Below, one piece after another: positions 7,639-14,215 of a stretch of DNA of 21,643 nt. Position 1 is the first letter of the stretch, and each line of letters starts with the position of its first letter. The DNA is taken from contig DATHGT010000025.1 of assembly GCA_035317605.1 (NCBI GenBank), positions 1 to 21,643 on the forward strand, written 5' to 3'. The notes below the pieces were generated by a model that saw nothing but the letters and a program-made list of their open reading frames with translations, was not told the origin of the DNA and ran no database searches. The DNA comes from DATHGT01 sp035317605 (GTDB lineage Bacteria; Methylomirabilota; Methylomirabilia; Rokubacteriales; CSP1-6). A program made the position numbers and the translations under genes.

Positions 7639-8103
7639 CTATTTCGCCAGTGCGTCCCGCATGCGCGCCAGCGCGGAGCCGTACACGTGATCGGGCCGCA
7701 GGATCATCGCCACGCGCTTGTCGGCGTCCGCGATCTTGTCGTACTCGTCCCAGTCCCGGCTGCGCCGCCGGGTGGTCGCGCTGAAGATGTATCGGCGCGC
7801 CAGGCGGAGCTTCTCGGGATCGGTATTCCCGGAGTGGATGAGCTCCGCCCGCCCCTCGAACACCAGGAACCCTGACCACCAGTCGACGTGGGAGATCAGG
7901 ACCGAGCAGCGCGGATCGCGGAGCAGGTTCTTGAACTTCATCCGGTTCTCGGTGATCGAGATGCCGACGCCGCCCTCGCGCGGATACACCGTCACGATGC
8001 TGAGCTGCGGCATCCCGTTCCGCCTGAACGAAGTCAGCACGCCCTGCGGGTTGTCATGAATGAACTGCTCGGTCTGTGGCGCGAACTGGGACGCGATCGG
8101 CAT
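7639..8103 (-). CDS. Pyridoxamine 5'-phosphate oxidase-like (PPOX class) FMN/F420-binding protein
   Basis: This 154-residue protein has the split-barrel flavin-reductase-like fold. Recognisable parts are the N-terminal GVLTSFRRNGMPQLSIVTVY strand pair, the ISITENRMKFKNLLRDPRCS segment that in this family packs on the cofactor phosphate, and LVFEGRAELI. Families of this shape bind FMN or coenzyme F420 and reduce or oxidise small molecules; which cofactor is used here cannot be told. The start at 8103 is chosen because AGGAGGT lies about 4 bases upstream. A reading frame extending to 8208 overlaps the Uma2 gene and its extra 35 residues do not look like part of the fold. It converges on the alpha/beta hydrolase and follows the Uma2 gene by 46 bases. 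Confidence 0.83.
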   Translation of the reverse strand: MPIASQFAPQTEQFIHDNPQGVLTSFRRNGMPQLSIVTVYPREGGVGISITENRMKFKNLLRDPRCSVLISHVDWWSGFLVFEGRAELIHSGNTDPEKLRLARRYIFSATTRRRSRDWDEYDKIADADKRVAMILRPDHVYGSALARMRDALAK

Positions 8104-8149
8104 GAGACCTCCTATCGCTTCAACTTTGTGGGTGGGGACGAAGAGGTAC

Positions 8150-8728
8150 TTAAGATCCTCTGGCCGCCAGGGGGTCGCGATAGACCTCATCGACCGACAG
8201 GGCGACATCGATCGATTCCAAGCGCAGGGTCTCGCCCGGCCCAGCCTCGTCGAGGAACCAGCGGTCTTCGCGACGTCGGTACACTTCGAGGCGCCGCGCC
8301 CGCCGCGAGACGAGAACGTACTCGCGGAGCGAGGCCAGCCGGCGGTAGTGAGCGAACTTTTCGCCGCGATCTTCGGCTTCGGTGGCGTCCGACAGGATCT
8401 CCACGATGACGACGGGGTTCACGATCGAGTCGGGATCTTCCGGCGCGTGCTCGAGACGGCCGCAGACCACCGTCACGTCAGGGTAAGTGGCCCGGTCAGT
8501 GACCGTGATGCGAACGCGCGCGTCCGAGGTGAACACCGAGCACGGCCGGCCGCGGAGAGGGGCCCCGAGTTCGCCGATGACGATCGCGGCCAGCCGCGCA
8601 TGCTCCGGCGTCCCCCCGGCCATCGCGAACACCTCGTCGCGCAGGTATTCGTGCTTGATCTCGCTCGTCCGCTCGAGCTCGAGGTACTCCGCGTAGGACA
8701 TCCGCGACAGTGCCGCCGGCCGGCTCAT
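8150..8728 (-). CDS. Uma2 family (DUF820) endonuclease-like protein
   Basis: This 192-residue protein matches the Uma2 family, a PD-(D/E)xK nuclease-like fold that is abundant in cyanobacteria and many environmental bacteria and often carried by mobile elements. Seen in order: MSYAEYLELER, the HEYLRDEVFAMAGGT strand, YPDVTVVCG with Asp84, IVEILSDAT with Glu110, and DRGEKFAHYRRL with Lys124, followed by LREYVLVSRRARRLEVYRR. The Asp/Glu/Lys set fits an intact active site. The biological role of the family is not established. No clear ribosome site precedes the ATG at 8728. It opens a small accessory islet with the HhH-like ORFs and the toxin-antitoxin pair. Confidence 0.88.
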   Translation of the reverse strand: MSRPAALSRMSYAEYLELERTSEIKHEYLRDEVFAMAGGTPEHARLAAIVIGELGAPLRGRPCSVFTSDARVRITVTDRATYPDVTVVCGRLEHAPEDPDSIVNPVVIVEILSDATEAEDRGEKFAHYRRLASLREYVLVSRRARRLEVYRRREDRWFLDEAGPGETLRLESIDVALSVDEVYRDPLAARGS

Positions 8729-8863
8729 GTTTCGTCAGGCTAGCACGACGACCGCGTGGCGATCTCGACGTTCGCCGATCGGGTGATGTCTCAGTTTGAA
8801 AGCGGCTCAAGCCGGAGAAGGAGAGCATAGCCGACCTGCCGGCACACGTAGCGCTGCCCGTCT

Positions 8864-9121
8864 CTACGCCACAGAGCGCCCGATCCCCCTTTCATAGGCC
8901 CACAGGATGATATCCACCTCCCCCAAGTGGACCGGCAGCAATCGGCGATCACGGCACACCCTCGGCCAGGACGCTCGAACTGCAGCCGAAAGGGCTGCGA
9001 CGGGATCCTTTTGGGCGCCGAAGTACCTGTTGGCGATGTCTTTGATCCAGATGTCCGGCTTAAGGAAGGGCGCGCCGAAAAGGTTGCGGAGCAGGAACCA
9101 GACATTTGCCTCCCCGATCAT
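8864..9121 (-). CDS. Hypothetical protein, HhH-GPD-like C-terminal half (probably one gene with 9118-9600)
   Basis: This 85-residue ORF begins at an ATG that overlaps the stop of the upstream ORF (ATGA). It reads MIGEANVWFLLRNLFG, then KPDIWIKDIANRYFG, and later LGEVDIILWAYERG. The pattern resembles the hairpin and following helix of HhH-GPD DNA glycosylases (a Gly-containing hairpin, then KPD-hydrophobic-hydrophobic, then a VDxxLW element). The resemblance is my judgement and has not been tested. It is too short to be a complete domain. Adding one base to a six-C run just upstream joins it in frame to the 160-residue ORF. Either it is translated by coupling or frameshifting, or the gene is broken. 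Confidence 0.5.
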   Translation of the reverse strand: MIGEANVWFLLRNLFGAPFLKPDIWIKDIANRYFGAQKDPVAALSAAVRASWPRVCRDRRLLPVHLGEVDIILWAYERGIGRSVA

Positions 9122-9600
9122 CGGGGGGCGTCAAGCGCCACGTACGTACCACGCCAGTCGGCCGGATCTTCGGACTCAGGGTTTCTTGGGAGCGGCAGGG
9201 TCGCGCGCTTGAACGTCTCCCATCCCTCCGACGCGACACGGCAACTAACCTCTAACATAGCCGCTACCATCCGACTGTTCAGATCGCGCTTCTTGCTCTG
9301 CCACTCCTGGCGAATCAGAGTCTGGTCCCGCCGGATGACTTGAGAAACACAGCCTCGGAAGAGCTTCACCTGCCTTGGGTAGTACTTTATGCGCGTTTCA
9401 TAGGGTTTCTGGATGGCGCCAACCACCCACAGAAACTGCTTGAGGAACGCCCTCTCACCGAGCCTGTCCCAGCTACGCTGCACGCCGCGCCGGCACACCT
9501 CATTCGTTCCCCAGAGCACACCGCCGTCTTCGTCGCGGGCGGCATGCCGGAGCGCCGCCTTGACTGCTGCGGTCAAATACGCTTCAAACTGCGTAGACAT
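9118..9600 (-). CDS. Hypothetical protein, N-terminal half of a probable frameshifted gene
   Basis: This 160-residue ORF is not recognised. It is helical and charged in character, with FLKQFLWVVGAIQKPYET and RMVAAMLEVSCRVASEGW as its most structured stretches, and it ends at DAPR just after a run of six C on the coding strand (plus-strand G at 9123-9128). The ATG at 9600 is preceded by GAGGA at about 8 bases. Part of the gene is clearly lower in GC than the rest of the window: the two 60-base lines I counted by hand (9241-9300 and 9361-9420) are each about 52 percent. This suggests recent transfer. Together with the next ORF it would give a protein of about 245 residues. Confidence 0.55.
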   Translation of the reverse strand: MSTQFEAYLTAAVKAALRHAARDEDGGVLWGTNEVCRRGVQRSWDRLGERAFLKQFLWVVGAIQKPYETRIKYYPRQVKLFRGCVSQVIRRDQTLIRQEWQSKKRDLNSRMVAAMLEVSCRVASEGWETFKRATLPLPRNPESEDPADWRGTYVALDAPR

Positions 9601-9815
9601 TGCTGGTCCTCACGTTCTCACGTCGCCCGAAGCGGGCCTCCCCGAGACCATCGACCGCACGGGCCGACGGCATTTGGGGCGTCATTGGTCCCGAGTATGC
9701 CACGACGGCCTGACAGCGACCGGGGTCAGGCTTTAGACTGATGCACAACCGCCGACCAGTGGAACTTGACGCTCCCCCTGTTGGTCATCCAAAATGACCA
9801 GCAGAGAGGTGGGGC
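9601..9815. other. Intergenic stretch upstream of the toxin-antitoxin pair
   Basis: These 215 bases lie between the divergent HhH-like gene and the antitoxin. They hold a 6-bp inverted repeat (CCTGAC at 9709-9714 with GTCAGG at 9725-9730) followed by CTTTAGA, and the antitoxin operator candidate described separately. No ORF with coding character and no RNA gene is seen. Confidence 0.5.
9778..9804. promoter_or_regulatory. Palindromic operator candidate for the toxin-antitoxin operon
   Basis: Arms CTGTTGGTCAT (9778-9788) and ATGACCAGCAG (9794-9804) are inverted repeats with ten of eleven positions matching around a five-base centre. The site ends 11 bases before the antitoxin ATG, next to its ribosome site. 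Phd-type antitoxins are known to repress their own operons by binding such palindromes. Confidence 0.55.
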
Positions 9816-10040
9816 ATGCACCAGTTCAACGTCGCCGAGGCGAAGGCGCGACTGTCACAGCTCGTCAGGAAGGCGCTAGACGGCGAGGACGTGGTCATCG
9901 CCAAGGACAACAAGCCTCTCGTCAAGCTGGTGCCGGTCAAGCGCACCGCGAGCCGCCGGCGCCCTGGCTCGGCCAAAGGCCAGGTGACCATGTCCAAGGA
10001 CTTCGGCGAGCCCCTGGAGGATTTCAGGGAGTACCGCTGA
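9816..10040 (+). CDS. Phd/YefM-family antitoxin
   Basis: This 74-residue protein is the antitoxin of a type II pair. The N-terminal MHQFNVAEAKARLSQLVRKA and the following DVVIAKDNKPLVKLVPV are the classic Phd/YefM DNA-binding fold. The C-terminal 25 residues (SKDFGEPLEDFREY) are the usual flexible segment that wraps the toxin. The start follows GAGGTGG, and the stop codon directly abuts the toxin start, so translation is coupled. It is expected to neutralise the PIN toxin and to repress transcription at the palindrome just upstream. Confidence 0.92.
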   Translation: MHQFNVAEAKARLSQLVRKALDGEDVVIAKDNKPLVKLVPVKRTASRRRPGSAKGQVTMSKDFGEPLEDFREYR

Positions 10041-10424
10041 GTGCGACTACTGCTGGATTCTCATACCTTTCTCTGGTGGGTGCGGAACGATCCCGCCCTG
10101 CGACGACGTGCTCGAACGTTGATCGCGGACGTCGGAAACGAGTGCTACGTCAGCCACGCCAGCGTCTGGGAGATGGCGATCAAGGCGTCGCTGGGCAAGC
10201 TGACGCTTCCCTCGACGGCCGAGCGATTCGTGGTCCACCAGTGTGAAATCAACGGCTTCCATCTGCTGCCCATCACCCTCGCTCACATCGGCTTGGTCGA
10301 AATGCTTCCGTTTCACCACCGGGATCCGTTCGACCGGCTGCTTGTCGCCCAGGCGCGACTCGAGGGCATGACGCTCGTTTCCCGCGATCCCGCGCTCAAG
10401 AACTACGGCATCTCGATCGTGTGA
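10041..10424 (+). CDS. vapC: PIN-domain toxin, VapC family
   Basis: This 127-residue protein is a PIN-domain endoribonuclease, predicted to cut RNA (tRNA or rRNA in known VapC proteins) when freed from its antitoxin. The acidic metal site is complete: Asp6 in LLLDSHTFLW, Glu44 in SVWEMAIK, Asp95/Asp98 in HHRDPFDRLL, and Asp116 in LVSRDPAL. The start is GTG, immediately after the antitoxin TGA with no gap. Its last 22 bases overlap the 3' end of the convergent LarA-family gene, which is unusual and may affect expression of either. Confidence 0.92.
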   Translation: MRLLLDSHTFLWWVRNDPALRRRARTLIADVGNECYVSHASVWEMAIKASLGKLTLPSTAERFVVHQCEINGFHLLPITLAHIGLVEMLPFHHRDPFDRLLVAQARLEGMTLVSRDPALKNYGISIV

Positions 10425-11701
10425 GTGTGGGCCGGCACCACGTACGGGCCTTCGGGGACGAACGCGACGTGGGGGTCGGCGTGGCGGGCCATGCTGTCGG
10501 CGATGGCTGACGTGAGGTCGGTGACACGGTCGACGCCCGTGAGAATCACGTCTTCCTCGCTGAGGCCGTCGGTGTAGAGCCGCACGCGGCCGACGCGCAT
10601 GGGCCGGAGTTGCATCTGAGTTTGCCATTCGTCGATGTCGGCGTGGGGCTTGCCGGCGATGCTGGCGTCGAAGCCTTCGGGACCCAGTTCGACGAGACGG
10701 CGCTGGGCTTCGACGTAGTGCTTCGAGCCCAGACCTTCCGAGCACGCGGAGGCGACGATGAGATCGCCGCCCGGCTCGAGGATGTCGACGGGGCCGACCA
10801 TGCCCTTCACGGTCTGGTAGTAGGTCTTGTCGAGAGGATAGCCGGCGGCGCTGGTGACGACGGTGCGGAAGCGGCGGCTCACCGGCACCTGCGCGTAGCG
10901 ACGGGCGAAGGCCACGGCGTCGAGGTGGCTCGCGACGACCTCGCCGAAGTTCACGAAGGCCAGACGGCGCTGGTCGTCGATCACGGTGTTGAGCGCGAGC
11001 GCGCCGCCGAGCATCTCGACGATCGCGCGCTGCTCCTCGTGCAGCGGGTTGCCGTCGAGCACGCAGTTGGTCGCGCGCGGGTGACCCATGAACGTGGAGT
11101 TGTGGAACGTCGTGATGGTCTCGGCGTGGGCCACGCCGGGCGCGATGACCTTGCGGCCGCCCGACCAGCCGGCCATGAAGTGCGGCTCCACCAGGCCGGT
11201 GGCGATCTTGAGGTCGGCCTCGACCAGGCGACGGTCGAGCCGCACCACGGTGCCGCGCGCCGGCGTCCGTCCGACCAGCACGTGATCGCCGTCGTCGGTG
11301 GCCACGTGATTGCGCACCTTCACGGTCTCGAGCACCCACGGATCGCCGACTACCTCGGCGATTTCCGCGTCGTCGTTCGCACGGTGCAGGCCGGTCGCGA
11401 TCAACACCGTGATGCCCTCGCGCGGAAGGCCCGCGTCGAGGAGCGTGCGGATCAGCGCGGGCAAGAACAGCCCGTTCGGCACCGGGCGCGTGATGTCGCA
11501 GATCAGCACGCAGGCGGAGCGTTTGCCCCGCGCCAGCTCGCCCAGCGGCGCGCTGCCGACGGGACGGGCCAGCGCCTGCGCGACCGCAGCACGCGGATTG
11601 GCCAGCACCGGCATCGCCTGCTTGGCGATCACGGCCGGCACGCAGCCCGCCGGCGGCGTGACCCCCAGCGTGCCGCGGCCGTACAGCAGCTCGATCGTCA
11701 C
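10403..11701 (-). CDS. LarA family nickel-dependent 2-hydroxyacid racemase/epimerase
   Basis: This 432-residue protein belongs to the lactate racemase (LarA) family, which uses a nickel-pincer nucleotide cofactor. The metal and catalytic residues known from Lactiplantibacillus LarA appear at almost the same positions: His106 in ATGLHRAND, His174 in VEPHFMAGW, Lys184 in GGRKVIAPG and His200 in TTFHNSTFMGHP. DITRPVP at 69-75 is also typical. The family includes enzymes for hydroxyacids other than lactate, so the substrate is open. The GTG start at 11701 overlaps the aldolase stop as GTGA, showing coupling and suggesting a shared pathway. The cofactor genes larB, larC and larE are not in the window. 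An N-terminal extension of this frame to 12265 lies antisense-free inside the aldolase gene in another frame and is rejected. Confidence 0.9.
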   Translation of the reverse strand: MTIELLYGRGTLGVTPPAGCVPAVIAKQAMPVLANPRAAVAQALARPVGSAPLGELARGKRSACVLICDITRPVPNGLFLPALIRTLLDAGLPREGITVLIATGLHRANDDAEIAEVVGDPWVLETVKVRNHVATDDGDHVLVGRTPARGTVVRLDRRLVEADLKIATGLVEPHFMAGWSGGRKVIAPGVAHAETITTFHNSTFMGHPRATNCVLDGNPLHEEQRAIVEMLGGALALNTVIDDQRRLAFVNFGEVVASHLDAVAFARRYAQVPVSRRFRTVVTSAAGYPLDKTYYQTVKGMVGPVDILEPGGDLIVASACSEGLGSKHYVEAQRRLVELGPEGFDASIAGKPHADIDEWQTQMQLRPMRVGRVRLYTDGLSEEDVILTGVDRVTDLTSAIADSMARHADPHVAFVPEGPYVVPAHTHTIEMP

Positions 11702-12456
11702 CCGCGCGTGCCCGCCGCCGCGCGATCGGTCAGGTCTTTCAGACCGGCCTGGATCCACGGAAAAAAGCTCGTCATCAGCGCGCGCACGCCCATCCCCGTG
11801 TAGCGCTCGACGTTGGCGGCGTTCACCAGCATGCCGGCGGTGCGGCCCGCGCCGACGATCCGCCCGAGCGCCGCGTCGATCGTCTGCTGGACCTCCGGGT
11901 GATCCATCTTGCCGATGTGGCCCATGGAGGTGGCCAGGTCGTTCGGGGCCACGAAGAAGATGTCGATGTGGTCGACCTTCACGATCTCGTCGAGCTTGCC
12001 GATGGCCGCGATGTCCTCGATCAGCACGACCAAGAGGCTCTGGTCGTTGGCGCGCTGGAGATAATCGCCCACGCCGAACCCCTGACGGCTGGTGAACATC
12101 CCGCGCTTGCCGAGCGGAGAGAACTTCGCGGCCTCGACGACGGCCTCGGCCTCGGCGCGGGTGTTGACGTGCGGAACCACGATGCCCTGGGCCCCGCGGT
12201 CCAGCGTGCGGTAGATCGTCGCGTAGTCGTTGTCCATCACGCGGACGACCGAGGTCATCCCCCACAAATCACATGCCCGGGTCAGATTTCCGAGGTCGGC
12301 GTAGTCGACGGCACCGTGCTCGCCCTCCAGCCAGATCCCGTCCGGGCCGAGCGGCCCGAGCTGATCGATCAGGTCCGGATCGTTGGTGCCCGACAGGATG
12401 GTAGCCACTTCGCCGGCGGCCAGCTTCTGCTTCACGCGGTTCAGTCGGATCGTCAT
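11698..12456 (-). CDS. HpcH/HpaI family aldolase/citrate lyase
   Basis: This 252-residue class II aldolase of the HpcH/HpaI type is predicted to cleave or form a carbon-carbon bond of a 2-keto (hydroxy) acid, usually giving pyruvate plus an aldehyde. Seen: WLEGEHGAVDYAD with the catalytic-type His47, VVRVMD with Arg72, LIEDIAAIG with the metal Glu147 and FFVAPNDLATSMG with the metal Asp173. Length is normal for the family. The ATG at 12456 follows a GAGGAGAG ribosome site. A longer frame reaching 13707 runs through the oppositely oriented LLM gene and is not credible. It forms a two-gene operon with the LarA-family gene; an aldol product that is a 2-hydroxyacid could be the racemase substrate, which is inference. 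Confidence 0.88.
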   Translation of the reverse strand: MTIRLNRVKQKLAAGEVATILSGTNDPDLIDQLGPLGPDGIWLEGEHGAVDYADLGNLTRACDLWGMTSVVRVMDNDYATIYRTLDRGAQGIVVPHVNTRAEAEAVVEAAKFSPLGKRGMFTSRQGFGVGDYLQRANDQSLLVVLIEDIAAIGKLDEIVKVDHIDIFFVAPNDLATSMGHIGKMDHPEVQQTIDAALGRIVGAGRTAGMLVNAANVERYTGMGVRALMTSFFPWIQAGLKDLTDRAAAGTRG

Positions 12457-12488
12457 TCGTCTCTCCTCGAGGTGCTTCGTCAGCGGAG

Positions 12489-12494
12489 AGTATA
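12489..12494 (-). promoter_or_regulatory. Possible -10 element for the aldolase-LarA operon
   Basis: The minus strand reads TATACT 32 bases before the aldolase ATG. This leaves room for a leader of about 25 bases including the ribosome site. A -35 match is not evident at the usual spacing. Confidence 0.35.
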
Positions 12495-12553
12495 GCGTTG
12501 ACCTCTCCAGCGCGTCGGTGGACCATGGCAGCGGCCGGCGCGCATGATCGGCA

Positions 12554-12638
12554 GCGGGAGGGGTGGGGGACGCCGCGGCGAAAACCGCCGTACAGCCGAC
12601 GAACGTGTTTTCGCCGCGGCGTCCCCCACCTCTCCCGC
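12554..12638. repeat. Large near-perfect inverted repeat in a divergent intergenic region
   Basis: Arms 12554-12585 and 12607-12638 are inverted repeats of 32 bases with a single mismatch; the inner 24 bases (12562-12585 against 12607-12630) are perfect. The spacer is 21 bases. The core contains CGCCGCGGCGAAAAC. It lies between the divergent aldolase and LLM genes, ending 25 bases before the LLM start, so it is not a simple terminator. It may be a regulatory hairpin in the LLM leader, a protein-binding site, or a small palindromic mobile element (REP/MITE-like). Confidence 0.9.
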
Positions 12639-12663
12639 GGCCGCCGCCGACCGGAGGTGACGC

Positions 12664-13674
12664 ATGCAATTCGGTCTCTACAGCTCGATCGCCAACCCCC
12701 CGCGCGGCGAGCATCTCGACCGCTCGATCGACGAGGTCATCGCCGAGGCCCAGCTCGCGGAGGCCTGCGGCTTCGACTCCTGTTTCTTCGGCGAGCATCA
12801 CCAGGACAAGGACGGGTTCCTGCCGTCGCCGCTCATCGTGGCCACCGCGGTCGCCGCTCACACCCGCACCCTGCGCGTGGGCACCTCGGTCATCCTGCTG
12901 CCGCTGCACCATCCCGTGCACGTGGCCGAGGACGCGATCACGCTCGATCTCGTCTCCAAGGGTCGCCTGATCCTCGGCGTGGGCGTCGGCTACCAACCCG
13001 CCGACTTCAGCGCCTTCAACGTGCCGATGAAGGATCGCGCCGCGCTCTTCGAGGAGGGCGTGGAGATCCTGCGCCGCTGCTGGTCGGGCGAGCGGTTCTC
13101 GTTCCGCGGCACGCACTACACGCTGGAAGACGTGCAGATCCGGCCACGCCCCGTGCAGCCGGGCGGGCCGCCGCTGTGGATCGGCGCCAGCGTTCACCCG
13201 GCGGCGCGCCGGGCCGGCCGCATCGCCGACGGCTTCGTCGGCACGCCGAGCACGACGCTGGAAAGCGCCAACCGCCTGCTCGACGTCTACAAGGACGCCG
13301 CCCGCCAGGCCGGCCGCCCCGCGCGAGTGATCATGATGCGGGATGCGTGGGTCAGCGCGACGCAGGCGGAGGCCGAGGCGGTGTACGGACCTCACGTGCT
13401 GGCCGCGTATCGCTACTACTGGGAGCAGCGCCTGGAAGAGTTCCGCCACATCCCGGCCGACGCGGAGTTCACGCTGAAGCTGCTGGCCCCCGACCGTCTG
13501 ATCGTGGGCGACCCCGAGACCTGCATCCGCGAGTTCCATCGCTGGCACGAGTCCACCGGCGCGGATTACTTCCTCCTGCGCCTCCGCCACGCCCACTCGG
13601 GCGGTCCCCCGCACGACAAGATCATGGAAGCGATCAAGCTCTTCGGCGACCGCGTGCTGCCCCACTGCCGCTGA
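12664..13674 (+). CDS. LLM class flavin-dependent oxidoreductase (luciferase-like monooxygenase)
   Basis: This 336-residue TIM-barrel protein of the bacterial luciferase superfamily uses reduced FMN or F420. Seen: MQFGLYSS start strand, AEACGFDSCFFGEHH (32-46), TLRVGTSVILLPLHHPVHVAED, and the hallmark GRLILGVGVGYQPADFSAF followed by FEEGVEILRR and PPLWIGASVHPAARRAGRIADG. These cover the conserved cofactor-pocket segments. The substrate is unknown; members attack alkanals, sulfonates, nitrilotriacetate and others. The ATG at 12664 follows GGAGGTGA at ideal spacing. The large inverted repeat lies directly upstream. The CYTH gene follows after 10 bases. Confidence 0.92.
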   Translation: MQFGLYSSIANPPRGEHLDRSIDEVIAEAQLAEACGFDSCFFGEHHQDKDGFLPSPLIVATAVAAHTRTLRVGTSVILLPLHHPVHVAEDAITLDLVSKGRLILGVGVGYQPADFSAFNVPMKDRAALFEEGVEILRRCWSGERFSFRGTHYTLEDVQIRPRPVQPGGPPLWIGASVHPAARRAGRIADGFVGTPSTTLESANRLLDVYKDAARQAGRPARVIMMRDAWVSATQAEAEAVYGPHVLAAYRYYWEQRLEEFRHIPADAEFTLKLLAPDRLIVGDPETCIREFHRWHESTGADYFLLRLRHAHSGGPPHDKIMEAIKLFGDRVLPHCR

Positions 13675-13684
13675 CGCGCTCGCC

Positions 13685-14203
13685 ATGGCCCGCAACGTCG
13701 AGATCAAGGCGCGGATCGAGAGCGTGGAGGCGCTGTTGCCGCGGGCGGCGGCGCTGGCCGATCAGGGGCCGATCGAGATCGTGCAGGACGACACGTTCTT
13801 CGCCTGCGCGATCGGACGGTTGAAGCTCCGCGCGTTCTCGGCCACGGACGGGCAGCTGATCTTCTACCGGCGGCCCGATCAGGCCGGGCCGAAGGAATCG
13901 TTCTTCCTGATCTCGCCGACGTCGTCGCCGGACACGCTCCGTGAAGCGCTGACGCTCGCCTACGGCCAGGCCGGCCGCGTGCTCAAGCGTCGGACGCTCT
14001 ACCTTGCGGGTCGAACGCGTATCCATCTCGATCGCGTGGAAAACCTCGGCGACTTCCTCGAGCTGGAGGTCGTGATGGCCGACGGCGAGCCGACGGAAGC
14101 GGGCGTGGCCGTCGCGCACGATCTGCTCGCCAAGCTCGGCATCGCGCAGAGCCAGCTCGTCGAGCGCGCCTACGTCGACCTGCTCAGTGATCGCGCGCGC
14201 TGA
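13685..14203 (+). CDS. CYTH domain protein (class IV adenylate cyclase/triphosphatase-like)
   Basis: This 172-residue protein has the CYTH tunnel fold. The N-terminal NVEIKARIES keeps the Glu/Lys part of the ExExK motif, followed by QDDTFF, GRLKLRAF, GQLIFYRRPD, and the C-terminal strand FLELEVVMADGEPTEAG. These charged strands form the metal-triphosphate tunnel. Known members are class IV adenylate cyclases (CyaB) and inorganic or thiamine triphosphatases; sequence alone does not say which. It starts 10 bases after the LLM stop and is likely cotranscribed with it. It ends 6 bases from the convergent NHL gene. Confidence 0.88.
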   Translation: MARNVEIKARIESVEALLPRAAALADQGPIEIVQDDTFFACAIGRLKLRAFSATDGQLIFYRRPDQAGPKESFFLISPTSSPDTLREALTLAYGQAGRVLKRRTLYLAGRTRIHLDRVENLGDFLELEVVMADGEPTEAGVAVAHDLLAKLGIAQSQLVERAYVDLLSDRAR

Positions 14204-14215
14204 GACCGCTCAGCG
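14198..14215. terminator. Short hairpin at the CYTH/NHL convergent junction
   Basis: CGCTGAG (14198-14204) and CTCAGCG (14209-14215) form a perfect 7-bp stem with a four-base loop. It covers both stop codons. There is no clear T tract, so terminator function is uncertain. Confidence 0.4.

Noticed and set aside
9709..9730. Rho-independent terminator downstream of an unseen gene
   Set aside because: The stem is only 6 bp with a ten-base loop and a poor T tract, and no gene ends there.
11698..13707. Aldolase frame extended far upstream
   Set aside because: The extension runs antisense through the LLM gene and its inverted repeat; the ribosome site and family length place the start at 12456.
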